From positions 1,984,001 through 2,048,000 of the forward strand of contig PVNU02001430.1 in assembly GCA_003013855.2 (NCBI GenBank): DNA of 64,000 nt, read 5' to 3'. The position numbers and the translations under genes were made by a program. This DNA is from Liriodendron chinense (Eukaryota > Streptophyta > Magnoliopsida > Magnoliales > Magnoliaceae). Position 1 is the stretch's first letter. Each line of letters begins with the position of its first letter. The notes below the pieces were generated by a model. The model worked only from the letters and a program-made list of their open reading frames with translations. It had not been told where the DNA came from and did no database searches. This document shows, piece by piece, positions 54,440 to 64,000 of this stretch.

Positions 54440-57400
54440 TTCCTTCTTTTGTCCATGAAGGTTGCCTTGTATCCGAGTCCCCATTTGCGTTGATTATATA
54501 TCAGCGGTACCTTTTTGGACTTAAAGTGATTCTTCATTCGGTATTTGAGGCTCAGACGCTCTGCCGGTGAAAAGACACGGTCCACCCTTATCGGTTCTGG
54601 ATTGGCGATAGAGTTCACAGTCTCGAATTCGAAACTGTGAAATGGGATGTCTTCTTCAGAGTGCTGAATATCGATGACCGGGATGTCTGGTTCAGTGGCA
54701 GCAGCATTGGAAGGAATGATGAGCTCCTTCTCTGCATGGATAGAGATCACTTGATTTCCACAGATGTACTTCACTCGTTGATGCAGGGTTGACGGCACAG
54801 CTCCAACCTTGTGCAGCCAAGGTCGTCCAAGCAGCATGTTGAAAGAGGCTGATATATCCAGAATTTGGAATGTGATGGTGGAGACTTCCGGGCCTATCTG
54901 TACCTCTATGTCGACTTCCCCTTCCACTGATCGGCGGGTGTTGTCGAATGCTCTGACACATATGGTGTTGGGTCGAAATGAAGAGGGACTGATTCCCAGA
55001 CGTTCCGCAGTCTTAAGTGGACAGACGTTTAAGCTTGAGCCATTATCGATAAGGACCAGCGGGACGCAGAGGTATTTGTATCGTAAGGCTATGTTGAAGG
55101 ATCGCCCATGATCTCGTCCTTCTGGTGGCAACTCATTATCTGTGAAGGTGATGGCACGCGGAGCCAAGAGCTGTCCAATCATCAATGCTATCATCTCTGG
55201 TGCCGTATCGGAGGAGACGTGAGCATCGCTCAAGGTTTTGGCAAACATTTCTCGGTGTATGCGAGATGTGCAGAGTAGCTCCCATACTGAGATTTGAGCA
55301 GGGATTGACTTGAGCTGAGTCGCCACATCGTATGCGGCTTCATTTTTGTTACCGAGGCCTGAAAGAGCGCCTTTGGGATCTCCTCTGTTCTGATTATCTC
55401 TTCGGATGCAACGCCCGTTGGGATTCATGTTCCCTACTTCCGCACATTCTGGATAGTGCCATGGGACCTCTTTATAACTTTCCTCACCTTTGCCTTCTAG
55501 GATCACCGGTTCTTGCGACGGTGCTGGTATGGGTACCAGATCTTCCTTGTATGGGGCTTTTGCCTTGAGGACTACATTGTTGCCTGTGCTGAAGGGGTAA
55601 TATCGAGGCTTGTCTTCATAGACCACATAAGGTCGTGGTCCTGGCTTGATTGTTCCTGGAGCAGGAGGCTCCCATGGAATGAATACTTGTCCTCTTGATA
55701 TGGCAGGAGGTTTCTCTGTTCGTCCCAGCTGTCGTAGTGTGATTGACACGCCTCCGGGATTTGCCCCTTGCAATATGACTGGCTCGACTGGAGGAGCTCC
55801 TTCCAAAATAATGGGTTCTTGTTGCTGATGAGTATAATCCCTCCATTGCGGATTGGATTGTTCTGGAGTTGGGGTTGCCCCTTGTAAGATGACAGGTTCG
55901 TATGTGGGCTCGATGTATGATTGTGCTCCTTCCAGGACGACTGGTTCCCAGCATGAATGGTTGTAAGGTGCCCCTTGAATAACTGGCATATCATATGGAA
56001 GTGTTCCTTCGAGTACTATTGGCTCGGAGACTGAAGGAAGAGAGGGACTTGCCCTTTGCAAGATTGGATGAGGATTTGTCGGCCCGTAAGTGTAAGCATG
56101 AATGGACTGGATAGGGGAGAAGAAGCGATCGAGATGGTCCCCTTCTTCTATACTATTGACTGCAGGGCCACGAGACGAACTGGGGTCCGTTGGATGCTGA
56201 GGCAAAGGATTCTGAAGGATGTTGGTCGAAGCTGCTGGAGAAGTTTCAGGGACCGAGATGACGATCTTGCGGTCATCAATTAGGTCTTGTATGGCATTCT
56301 TCAAAGTATAGCATTGATCAGTGGCATGGCCACGTCCTTGATGGTAGGCACAATACTCATTTTCTCGGTAGTTTTCTAGCAGAGGATGAGGAGGAGGCCT
56401 AGGTGTCATCAGAGTGAGTAACTGCTTTTGTACCAGCGTAGTCATGATTTGACTAAGTGGTTGAGAGAGGGGAGTAAATTTCCTGAACTCCCTGAAATTC
56501 TGCCTGTTCTGGTATGAGTATTGACCGTTTCCTCTGAATTGCTGTTGTTGTCGAGGTGGTTGTGGCTGAGGATTCGGTTGTGGCTGATACCGCTGAGGCT
56601 GATGCTGAACTTGATTCTGCTGATACTGTTGACGTCCCTGTGGGGGAGCATGTTGATTTCCTTGAGCAGTGGTGTTGATGTTATTTACCTCTGTTGGGCG
56701 GGGAGGAGAACCACTGCGGTTTCCATTCTCGTGCCCGATAGGTCTTCCCTCCACTCTGTTCCTTTTGATTGGAGTGGCTTGATGAGGCCATGGGGAGATC
56801 GTCCCGGCACGGATTCCTGCTTCGACTTGCTCTCCAGCACGGATCAATTGTGAGAAATTCGCATATGGATGCGAGATGAGATACCCGGATATGCCTGGAT
56901 ATGTTGAATGAACAATCATGGAGATTTGTTCTTCCTCGTCGATAGGTGTTCGCATTCTGGCTGCCATAGCTCGCCAACGTCCCACATAAGCTGATAGTGT
57001 CTCATCACTCCTTTGTCTGAGAGCCGCAAGATCGGCTCTTTTGGGTGCCATGTTGAGATTATACGCGAATCTGTCGACGAAAGCCTGGGAAAGTTGTTCC
57101 CATGTCCTGATGCGATGACAATCCAATGAGGTGTACCAATCTAGGGCATCGCCCTTCAGAGATTTTTGGAACAAACGTATGAGGGCCCCTTCATTTCCTG
57201 AGATTGCACTCAGCTCTCCACAGAAGGCCTTGAGATGTGCTGTGGGACAACCGCTGCCATCGTATCTTTTAAATTTTGGAACCTCAAAGTTTTGAGGTAC
57301 CTGAGCATCTGGGAAAGGACACAAGTCTCTGAACTTGGTCGAAGGTAGATCAATTCCTTGTTGTCGCTGAAGCTGATTTTGCAAGATCTGGAACTGCTCC

Positions 57401-58236
57401 CGCAACTCGTCCAGTCCTGAGTGATCTGTTCGAGCGACTGGTGCCTCCTGGAGTAAGGCACGTTCTTCTTCGGCATAGTGGTCGATGTCCTCGACCCTAT
57501 GGGTTTGCTGAAAAGCAACCGCGGGTTGCTGAAATTGGTTTGATGATTGAACTGGATTCTGATGAACTTGTGCTTGAAATGATTGTAACTGAACTGGAGA
57601 CTGTACTGAAGGTTGAACTGGAACTTGCTGGAAATTAACTGGATTTTGCTGAATTGAAGATTGCTGGAAATTAACTGGAATCCCATCGGCGGGGATGTGC
57701 TGGAATTGAAAAGTGCTCCTGTTTGCAGGAGGCTGAGATGCTGGGAAGTGACCCCCTTGTTGGGTATTCGCCACTGTTCGCTGATTGATGTGGGCTTGAC
57801 ACTGACCCCCGTTGTGGGCATTCGCCAGTGCTGTCCCTGTTGCTGGAAATTGAATTGAAATCCCATCGGCGGGGATGTGCTGAAATTGAAAAGGTGTCCC
57901 ATCGGCGGGGACATGCTGAGATCTACTGAGATTGTTGTTTGCAAGATTGACTGGAGGTTGACTGGATGTTCCTGCAACGGAAGTGCTCTGAGATGGCCTT
58001 GTCGTCACAGGAAGATATTGAGAAGGATGCCCCATAGCGAAGGGCTGAGATGGCTGTTGTCGGTAGTCTTGGGTAGACTCCGATGGTTGTGCTTGATTTG
58101 AACTGGAGGCCGGAAGGACCCGGCATGGCTGCTGAGATTGCTGAACTGGGCCAACCTGATTGTTGGCTGCTGCGGTGGCTTGTGCTTGCATGAATTGCAA
58201 GAGCATTTCTTGCATTGCTCTCATTCCTTGTGCCAA
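54435..58236 (-). pseudogene. Element B gag-protease, separated from pol by D
   Basis: An open frame of about 1265 codons. N-terminal 280 residues are Q/P/N-rich with repeated phrases (FQHIPADG, NPVNFQQ). Gag core about 290-470 (LPSTKFRDLCPFPDA, KFKRYDGSGCP, ALDWYTSL, RWRAMAARM). Zinc knuckle of CHHC type: C629, H632, H637, C642. Then a proline-rich stretch with tandem 'EPVILQGA/EGA' repeats (about 730-900), and retropepsin LIDNGSSLNV with D1064. D cuts the frame after the protease; the last residues before its stop (in 54421-54434) are read from D's LTR, not from B. Otherwise the gag-pro appears undamaged. MAQGMRAM at 58236 is the first Met; A's homologous start region agrees. Confidence 0.9.
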
Positions 58237-58609
58237 TTCTTGTATGATTGGCGTATTATCAATGGGCTGTTACGCTGGAGGTTACGCTTCAGTCATCTCA
58301 AGAGCGGGGAGGAGATGAGTTTCTTCTTCGTGGTCGGACATGGCTTGTTGAGCCCGAGTGTGGATTATGCTGCGGAAGGGAAGTTGTCTCTGTGTACGTT
58401 GAGCCCGAGGAGGCGCAATGGTGAGGACTGTACTCTGCTCTTTTTGGGTTTTGAGATTTTCTATATTTTTTTGGTTTTGGGATTTTCTACTTTTTTTGTT
58501 TGTTTTGGGTAGAATGCTATGCAGATGAGATGGTATGAGGATTAGTGACTTTCAAGTACGGGAAGGATTCTGTTTTTCAAGTCGGATCACGACTAGTGGG
58601 ACTAGCTTC
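58237..58609 (-). other. Element B untranslated leader
   Basis: Between PBS and gag. Contains short poly-T runs; no gene. Confidence 0.65.
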
Positions 58610-58627
58610 TCCCCAGCGGAGTCGCCA
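58610..58627 (-). other. Element B primer binding site (tRNA-Arg type)
   Basis: Minus strand TGGCGACTCCGCTGGGGA, three bases inside the 5' LTR. It fits the tRNA-Arg PBS reported for Tat-lineage elements; the exact tRNA was not checked. Confidence 0.75.
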
Positions 58628-59666
58628 TTCTGTGGACCCTCGCCGATTTTCCGCGCTCCCACACGACGTCGTTCTCCCTTTCCTTTCGGAAGAAGAAGAA
58701 GAAGAGGTGCGTGCGTGTGAAATCGCCGTTTGTGCCACTGGCTTGTCTCGTTCTCGAGGACTTCGTTTGGTTGTCGTATTAAGCTGGATATATTTAAGTG
58801 AGTTTATATAAGACCAGAGTCGCCACTAGCCAGTTATTTCGAATCTACAGTCGGCTAGACCCCGTAGAAACGTTAGAGAAGGGGATCCGAAGATTCCTTC
58901 CTCTAAAATGACTCCTTTTGATCTGCGGCCAGAGATTCAAGGTAAGGGATCACGGTTACAGGGTGGGAAGAGGTTAAGCACCCCACACACTGCCCGTACC
59001 GAAGTACGGTCTCTACTTCACAGAATCGATCGAATACTTGAAAGTCTAGTTTAATCCTCGTACATTCTCATAGATGACATGATGCATGAATGCGGGTCTG
59101 AACAGTAAGAGTTTCTGATGGGCAGGTTCCAACAACGGGCAAGCCCAGAGCGTACGCTCGAACTGACAGGTACTTAATGTAAGACGTATACAGTGTGCTT
59201 GAATAATCAAGGTGCTTTATGGTGAAGCATGAATGCAGGTCTGAACAGTAAGAGTTTCTGATGGGCAGGTTCCAACAACGGGCAAGCCCAGAGCATACGC
59301 TCGACCTGACAGGTGCTTAATTTAAGACATATGCAGTGTACTTGACGAATCAAGGTGCTTGCAGTGAAGCAGGGGGGTTGGAAGAAAAGTAAATGTTGCA
59401 CTTATGCTAGATGCAAATGAGATGATGCTGGAAAAGAGTAGATGGATGGACGGAGGTGTCGCAAGGGTTTGCTTCGAGTGGCTGGATCAAGACTTGGGTG
59501 GTTTGAGAGGCTTGGATCAGTGGTCAGGCTGGACTGGACCAGGGCTAGACTCTCCTCACTCGGGCTCTCCTTGGTGGAAAAATGGGCTAAGGGGTGAAGG
59601 AAGACTCGGACCGCACCCGGACTGGCTGGACTTGAAGGGATTGTTGAAATGAGAAGGGGAGGGGGG

Positions 59667-59674
59667 TATTTATA
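59667..59674 (-). promoter_or_regulatory. TATA box of B 5' LTR
   Basis: TATAAATA on minus. E sits 30 bp upstream of it and has pushed the GC inverted repeat and TTGAC array 2.86 kb away. Confidence 0.7.
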
Positions 59675-59698
59675 GCAGCGGAGAGTGGCAGTTTGTGT

Positions 59699-59703
59699 AA
59701 TTT
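59699..59703. repeat. TSD of solo LTR E, left copy (AATTT)
   Basis: Exact match to 62563-62567. B's 3' LTR has a single copy at the same place. Confidence 0.93.
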
Positions 59704-60890
59704 TGTAACGCCCCAGATTTTCGAGATTTATTTGAAAATTTTTGAAAATTCATTTTTAATTTATTTTTTTTATTAATTATCATACATTTACTGTTGATTT
59801 GCGAATAGCGGGACATCCGTAGGAGATTCGATAGGGGACCCTTTACAAAAGTTGCTTAAAATGATCCCATAAACATCGTAGAAAGATCAGATTTCAAAAA
59901 TCACGCACTTTTCAGATAATTACGAAAAGTTGAGCTTTTCGTAATTATAGCTTTTCGTAATCCCATAAGCCATTAGTTGAGCTTAAGTTAAGATGCTATT
60001 TTTAAGTATTATAGTTTCTGACGATCACTTTCACGCAAAACTCTGGATTTAAGCTTATGGGCACATATTAACCATACACGTCAAATTTCAGCCCTTAAAT
60101 CATAGTAGAAGTAGTCCAATTGTCAAATTAGCCCATTAACCCTTGATTTTCATGTCCATCGAGTGAGGAAAGTAGATGGTTAGTCGTAGTCGAATATTTC
60201 TCTTCATATGAGTGACTTGGATCGTCTTTATCATGGACCAATAGTGTGATTTGAGTGCCCCACCTTGATAAGTCTCTTTCTTATGGGCGAAGTTATCCCG
60301 TTCTAGAAATTAACGAGTTACCAACTCTTTTTAAATATGAACCTTTCAATTTACCCACTTCTCACCATCAATCGCTTCTCAAATTTGGACCACTTATTAT
60401 ACTCATATGACTACGACTTTACACAAAATTTGGACCCCGATCTATAATCCTACACCATTGAACCACAAAGCCAGTACCTTCCTTTTCCGCCAAAAATTTA
60501 AATTTCAGATCTAGGCATTTCTCACCATCAATCAACTACTAAATTTTGTACAATTGTTTGCCTATCATGACTACATATTTTTTCAAAATTTGGGCCCTGA
60601 TCATCAAGCGTAGACCGTTAATTAAGATCTAGCCCATTTTAGCACCCGTTAGGCCATTTTCAAGGATCGGCCAATCTAGAATGTGGATCATCAAGAAATT
60701 TACGTATTCTGACTCTACTCTTTGAGCTTGATAAGATGAACAGATTGGAATTGATCATAGATCATCCGAATATTGAGATTTGAGAAACCCACCTCAAGAA
60801 GTTGTTACACAAGACCTCGCGTGCACATCCCTCTCCATATTTCTACTACGCACCTCCAAATCCTTCTCCTAACCCTAGCCTCCATGCCTT

Positions 60891-60945
<55 letters not shown>

Positions 60946-62562
60946 AAGGGAGTTCTTTCTCATATTTTTCCAGCGGCTAGGATCTTCTACAACCCTCTTC
61001 TGCTAAGTCCATCCTAAGGTGAGGATTTTCCTTCAAGCCTTTCATTAATAATATTATGATTATCATAAGTTTCTTTTGTGGCATGTGAAGTTATTTTGTT
61101 TTGAATTGCTTTTCCATATAACATGAAGTTTGATGTGAGATTTGTAATGAATATCATTGTATGGTGATGTGATTCCTTGTTTAGATTTTTTACTAAGAAG
61201 CATGTGTATTTGTGTTATTTTTTTGAAATCTATGCCCTTATTTTCTTAGTCTATGTATTATAAGTAAGATTGATTCTCATATTGTGATATATATGAAATA
61301 CATGTATAAGATCATCATATAAACATCCCATTATTGTATACTCTTTGTCCCTAATTTGGTAAAATTATTCGATATAGAGAGATGAAACCCATGAGAGGTG
61401 TCCATGATGGAAGAATATCTCTTGACTTAACTGAGAGAATGAAGTGATTGTTTGTTAATGGATCCTTACATGTACATGATGCTTGATTTGATCCATTTAC
61501 ATTACATGAGTATTTTAATGACTTTGGTCATGATGTACAACATTGGCTTTTTGGGACATGATGAAATCATAAAACGGGACAATGAGTAAACATTAATGGT
61601 ATACAAATTCTCATGAGCCGGGGTTGGTGCTATGGACACTAATCCCGTGTTGTCGGCCTATGCTGGGTTGCTTGCGACTCCCCATAGTGACCATTGAGTT
61701 TTATTTAAATCGGTTGTATGCGAAAACACTTAAATAAAGGTGAAACTAAAGTCATGCATTCACTTGGCTCCATGTGGGTGTACGGAATTAAGAATAGGCT
61801 AGAGCGTCCTACTTCTCCCGTACACTGTCACGTGTAGATTTGGGCTATGAGCGTCCCGTTTCTCACGTGGTCGGGCAAAACTATGGGCTTGTGCGTCCCA
61901 GGAACCTCTGGTGACTAGTGGCTAGCGTGAAGTCGTAACAGGGAGTCTTCCACTTCATGTATTATGATTTTTAGCCAGGGTGCCTTAGCCAGAGCATGCA
62001 TTCCATGCATCGCATTAACAAAGATTTTTACTTGATTGTTTTGTTTGAATAAAGATATTATTGTGTTGCGTTACTCTGAGTTTTGTACATTGTTATTCTT
62101 GATAGTCTTGGAGGGAATATTCCCCACTATGATAGCGTTTAACGCTATCCCAAACACAATTTAGGTGATGCAGGTGAAGATCCAGGTATTGAATCCGATT
62201 TTTAAGGAAAAAAGTTCGATGGTTCGTACGATCACATGGTGGATGACGATGTTAGAGAAACTTAATTGATGTTATCATTTATTAAATATTTCTTTTGAGT
62301 AGTTGATACATTTATGGAATTGTAGTAAGTCTTCAAGAGAAGATATGGTTTTGTATTTTAATTAATCAGTATGGATATTGGTTGGTTCCCTTATTTAAAC
62401 ATTGATGATGACGTAGTAAGTTTGATAGAATAAGATGATAATTGTTTCCACCATTGTGCTTGATGCTATATTTTATGATTTGACAAATTAGTTATTCCAT
62501 AAATTACTTGGGAATTCGGCCGTCGTGTTATACACGAGAGTCGAAAATCTCGGGTCGTTATA
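59704..62562. mobile_element. Solo LTR E (2859 bp, probably Ty3/gypsy Tekay/Del type)
   Basis: Starts TGTAACGCCCCAGATTTTCG and ends AATCTCGGGTCGTTATA, with perfect AATTT duplications. The uninserted site is visible in B's 3' LTR. It has no coding capacity. The ends form an imperfect ~20-bp inverted repeat. The TGTAACGCCC start and CGGGTCGTTA(C/T)A end are like chromovirus (Tekay/Del) LTRs; the family call is tentative. The last C of the expected ..TACA is T. An internal (GA)n tract lies at 60892-60941. The 71-codon frame over that tract is not a gene. Confidence 0.85.
60892..60941. repeat. (GA)n microsatellite in E
   Basis: About 25 GA units. Confidence 0.97.
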
Positions 62563-62567
62563 AATTT
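62563..62567. repeat. TSD of solo LTR E, right copy (AATTT)
   Basis: Pairs with 59699-59703. Confidence 0.93.
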
Positions 62568-62982
62568 TTTCCGGGCGGCCGCTATGGGCCGCCCGTACGG
62601 CCGCTCCTCGGTTTCCAGCGAGTACGGTCGCTCCCTCGGGGCTGCTGTTGGACTCGCTGGTCGACTCAATGAGTTGACCCAGCGGGTCGACTCGGTGGTT
62701 TGACTCGACGGGTTGACTCGGTGGGTTGACTCGGTGTTTTGACTCGACGGGTTGACTCAGCGGTTTGACTCAGTGAATTTGACCTTTTTAGGTTTTTTTG
62801 ACTGGCTTTTTTTCTGGGGGGGTTTTTCAGGGCGGTGTTTAGGACTGGGTTGACTGGGCTCAGGCTTGAATGGGGCTTATAAGGGTGAGTTTGGCTGAAT
62901 TTGGACTTGTGATTTGGGGGTATGGTCCTCCATTCATCCAGCTATCTCTACCAACAGTGTAGCCGAAGGTGGGGTGTCTACA

Positions 62983-63934
62983 ATGACATGATGCATGAAT
63001 GTAGGTCTGAACAGTAAGAGTTTCTGATGGGCAGGTTTTCATTAATAGGCAAGCCCAGAGCATACGCTCGAACTGATAAGTGCTTTATGCGGGATGCATA
63101 CTGTGTGTTTGAATAATCAAAGTGCTTGTAGTGGCATGATAAGCATGGGGGTTGGAAGGAAAGTAAATGTTGCACTTATATTAGATGCGAATGAGATGAT
63201 GCTGGTAAAAGAATAGCTAGATGGATGGAGGTGTCGCAAAGGTTTGCTTCGAGTGGCTAGATCAAGACTTGGGTGGCTTGGGAGACTTGGACCAGGGTCA
63301 GGCTGGGCTGGACCAGGGCTAGGCTCTCCTCACTCGGGCTCTCCTTGGTGGAGGAATGGCTAAAGGGATGGAGATGAACTCAGACTAAGGGGATTTCTTT
63401 GGGACTTGAGGGATGCTGAAACAAGAGAGGGAATGGGGTATTTATAGCAGCGGGTAGTGGCAGAACCAGTAAATATTTTTGGGCGGCACCCTGGGGGCTG
63501 CCCGTACGGCCGTTCTGCTTTGGCTTCTGAGCGTACGACCTCCGAACTTGAAGCAAAAAATCCCCAAGTTCGGAGTTCCGGACATGCTCCGAGGCTATGG
63601 TTTAGAACTCAGTGAGTTGACTGGGTTTGGAAGATGGGTTGACACGGTGAGTTGACTCGATGGGTTGACTCAGCGGGTTGACTCGATGATTTGACTCAGC
63701 GAGTTGACTCACCAAGTTCGACTTTTTAAGGATTTTTTGACTGATTTTTCTTATGGGGGGTTTTTTTTTGCTGATGTTTAGGGGTGAGTTGACTGGGTTC
63801 AGCCTTGAGCTGGGCTATGGATTGGGGCTTACAAGGGTGAGTTTGGCTGGGTTTGGACATGGGATTTGGGGGTATGGTCCTCCATTCATTCAGCTATCTC
63901 TACCAACATTGTAGCTGAAGGTGGGGTGTCTACA
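62983..63934 (-). repeat. Element A 5' LTR, proximal (U3-side) part
   Basis: Continues A's LTR interrupted at 26130; its first five bases are the B TSD ATGAC. It contains the TATA box (63439-63446, minus), a GC inverted repeat (63481-63506) and a TTGAC array (63610-63800). Confidence 0.92.
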
Positions 63935-63939
63935 ATTAC
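63935..63939. repeat. TSD of element A, right copy (ATTAC)
   Basis: Pairs with 1626-1630. Confidence 0.93.
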
Positions 63940-64000
63940 TTATTCACAAAACAAGTTAAAATTCTTGTTAATCAAGAATTTTACACATAATATGGTATAT
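63940..64000. other. Right flank
   Basis: 61 bp of AT-rich DNA outside A; no similarity to the LTR relic on the left flank is visible. Confidence 0.6.

Larger units (their letters stand above)
26131..62982 (-). mobile_element. Element B: Ty3/gypsy Tat-lineage retrotransposon with antisense genes
   Basis: Perfect ATGAC duplications and related LTRs at both ends. It is inserted in the 5' LTR of its relative A. The Tat assignment rests on the CHHC gag knuckle, the PBS of tRNA-Arg type, and a second plant-type RNase H between the first RNase H and integrase. Net length without D (10405 bp) and E (2859 bp) and their duplications is about 23.6 kb, in the range of giant Tat elements. LTR divergence is about 1% (11 differences in the first ~1.07 kb by eye). 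It carries two plus-strand genes between pol and the 3' LTR. It is disabled by D, by E and by breaks in pol. Confidence 0.95.
58631..62982 (-). repeat. Element B 5' LTR, interrupted by solo LTR E
   Basis: Starts TGTGGACCCTCG, ends GTGTCTACA. Net length without E and its duplication is about 1488 bp. It has the 143-bp duplication (59084-59369), TATA box (59667-59674, minus), GC inverted repeat (62573-62594) and TTGAC array (62651-62870). Confidence 0.94.
1631..63934 (-). mobile_element. Element A: old Ty3/gypsy Tat-lineage LTR retrotransposon, heavily nested
   Basis: The left LTR starts TG at 1631 and the right LTR ends CA at 63934, flanked by perfect 5-bp ATTAC duplications. The element is on the minus strand, so its 5' LTR is on the right. 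Original parts are the 3' LTR 1631-3008, polypurine tract, 3' region 3009-8865, pol remnants 8866-9888, gag-pro 10205-12319, 14255-14525 and 24925-25440, and the 5' LTR (about 25700-26130 plus 62983-63934). Insertions into it are F, C and B, with D and E nested inside B. The two LTRs have the same net length (1378 bp) but differ at roughly one base in ten, so A is old. The additional RNase H expected of the Tat lineage is lost with most of pol; lineage is assigned by similarity to B. Confidence 0.93.

Noticed and set aside
60802..61017. 71-codon frame with RE repeats in E
   Set aside because: Generated by the (GA)n tract; no conserved flanks.
59704..62562. DNA transposon with terminal inverted repeats as an alternative for E
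   Set aside because: 5-bp duplication, TG start and LTR-like ends fit an LTR better; no transposase is present.

Overview
The window is nuclear DNA from a flowering plant (species not identifiable) and consists almost entirely of nested LTR retrotransposons. No ordinary host gene, tRNA or rRNA is visible. The evidence is Tat- and Athila-type gag/pol reading frames, plant-type primer binding sites, TG..CA long terminal repeats and matched 5-bp target-site duplications (TSDs). I counted boundaries by hand against the line numbers; element ends should be good to 1-2 bases, and repeat-array edges are approximate.

Layout. Bases 1-1630 are flank: microsatellites, then a decayed Tat-type LTR relic (G, about 745-1560). 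Element A (1631-63934, minus strand, TSD ATTAC) is an old Ty3/gypsy Tat-lineage element. It has a 1378-bp 3' LTR, a long repeat-rich 3' region, a pol reduced to scraps and a decayed gag-pro. Two later insertions split A's gag: F (12320-14254, a solo LTR of an unassigned family) and C (14526-24924, plus strand, an Athila-type element). A's 5' LTR is split (about 25700-26130 and 62983-63934) by element B.

Element B (26131-62982, minus strand, TSD ATGAC) is a younger relative of A, with about 1% LTR divergence by eye. In sense (minus) orientation it runs 5' LTR, tRNA-Arg-like PBS, gag-pro, pol (RT, RNase H, additional RNase H, integrase), a hairpin cluster, two plus-strand (antisense) intron-containing genes of plant-mobile-domain type, tandem arrays, polypurine tract and 3' LTR. 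B is interrupted by D (44030-54434, minus strand), a second Athila-type copy at the gag-pro/pol junction, and by E (59704-62562), a solo LTR in the U3 of B's 5' LTR, 30 bp upstream of its TATA box.

How the parts work together. C and D are sibling Athila elements with about 99% identical proteins. Each is disabled by a different single break: a stop codon in C and a one-base deletion in D. B carries one stop and one frameshift in pol, and D separates its gag-pro from pol. A is dead. Inferred order: G, then A, then B, with F, C, D and E later.

Most interesting signals: (1) four tandem copies per Tat element of a 28-30 nt RNA hairpin with compensating stem changes, kept in both A and B; (2) arrays of a GC-rich palindrome in the U3 of C, D and F, placed upstream of the TATA box; (3) two antisense intron-bearing genes in B; (4) a GC-rich inverted repeat shared by the Tat LTR promoter and the antisense gene starts; (5) a dense TTGAC (W-box-like) array in the Tat U3.
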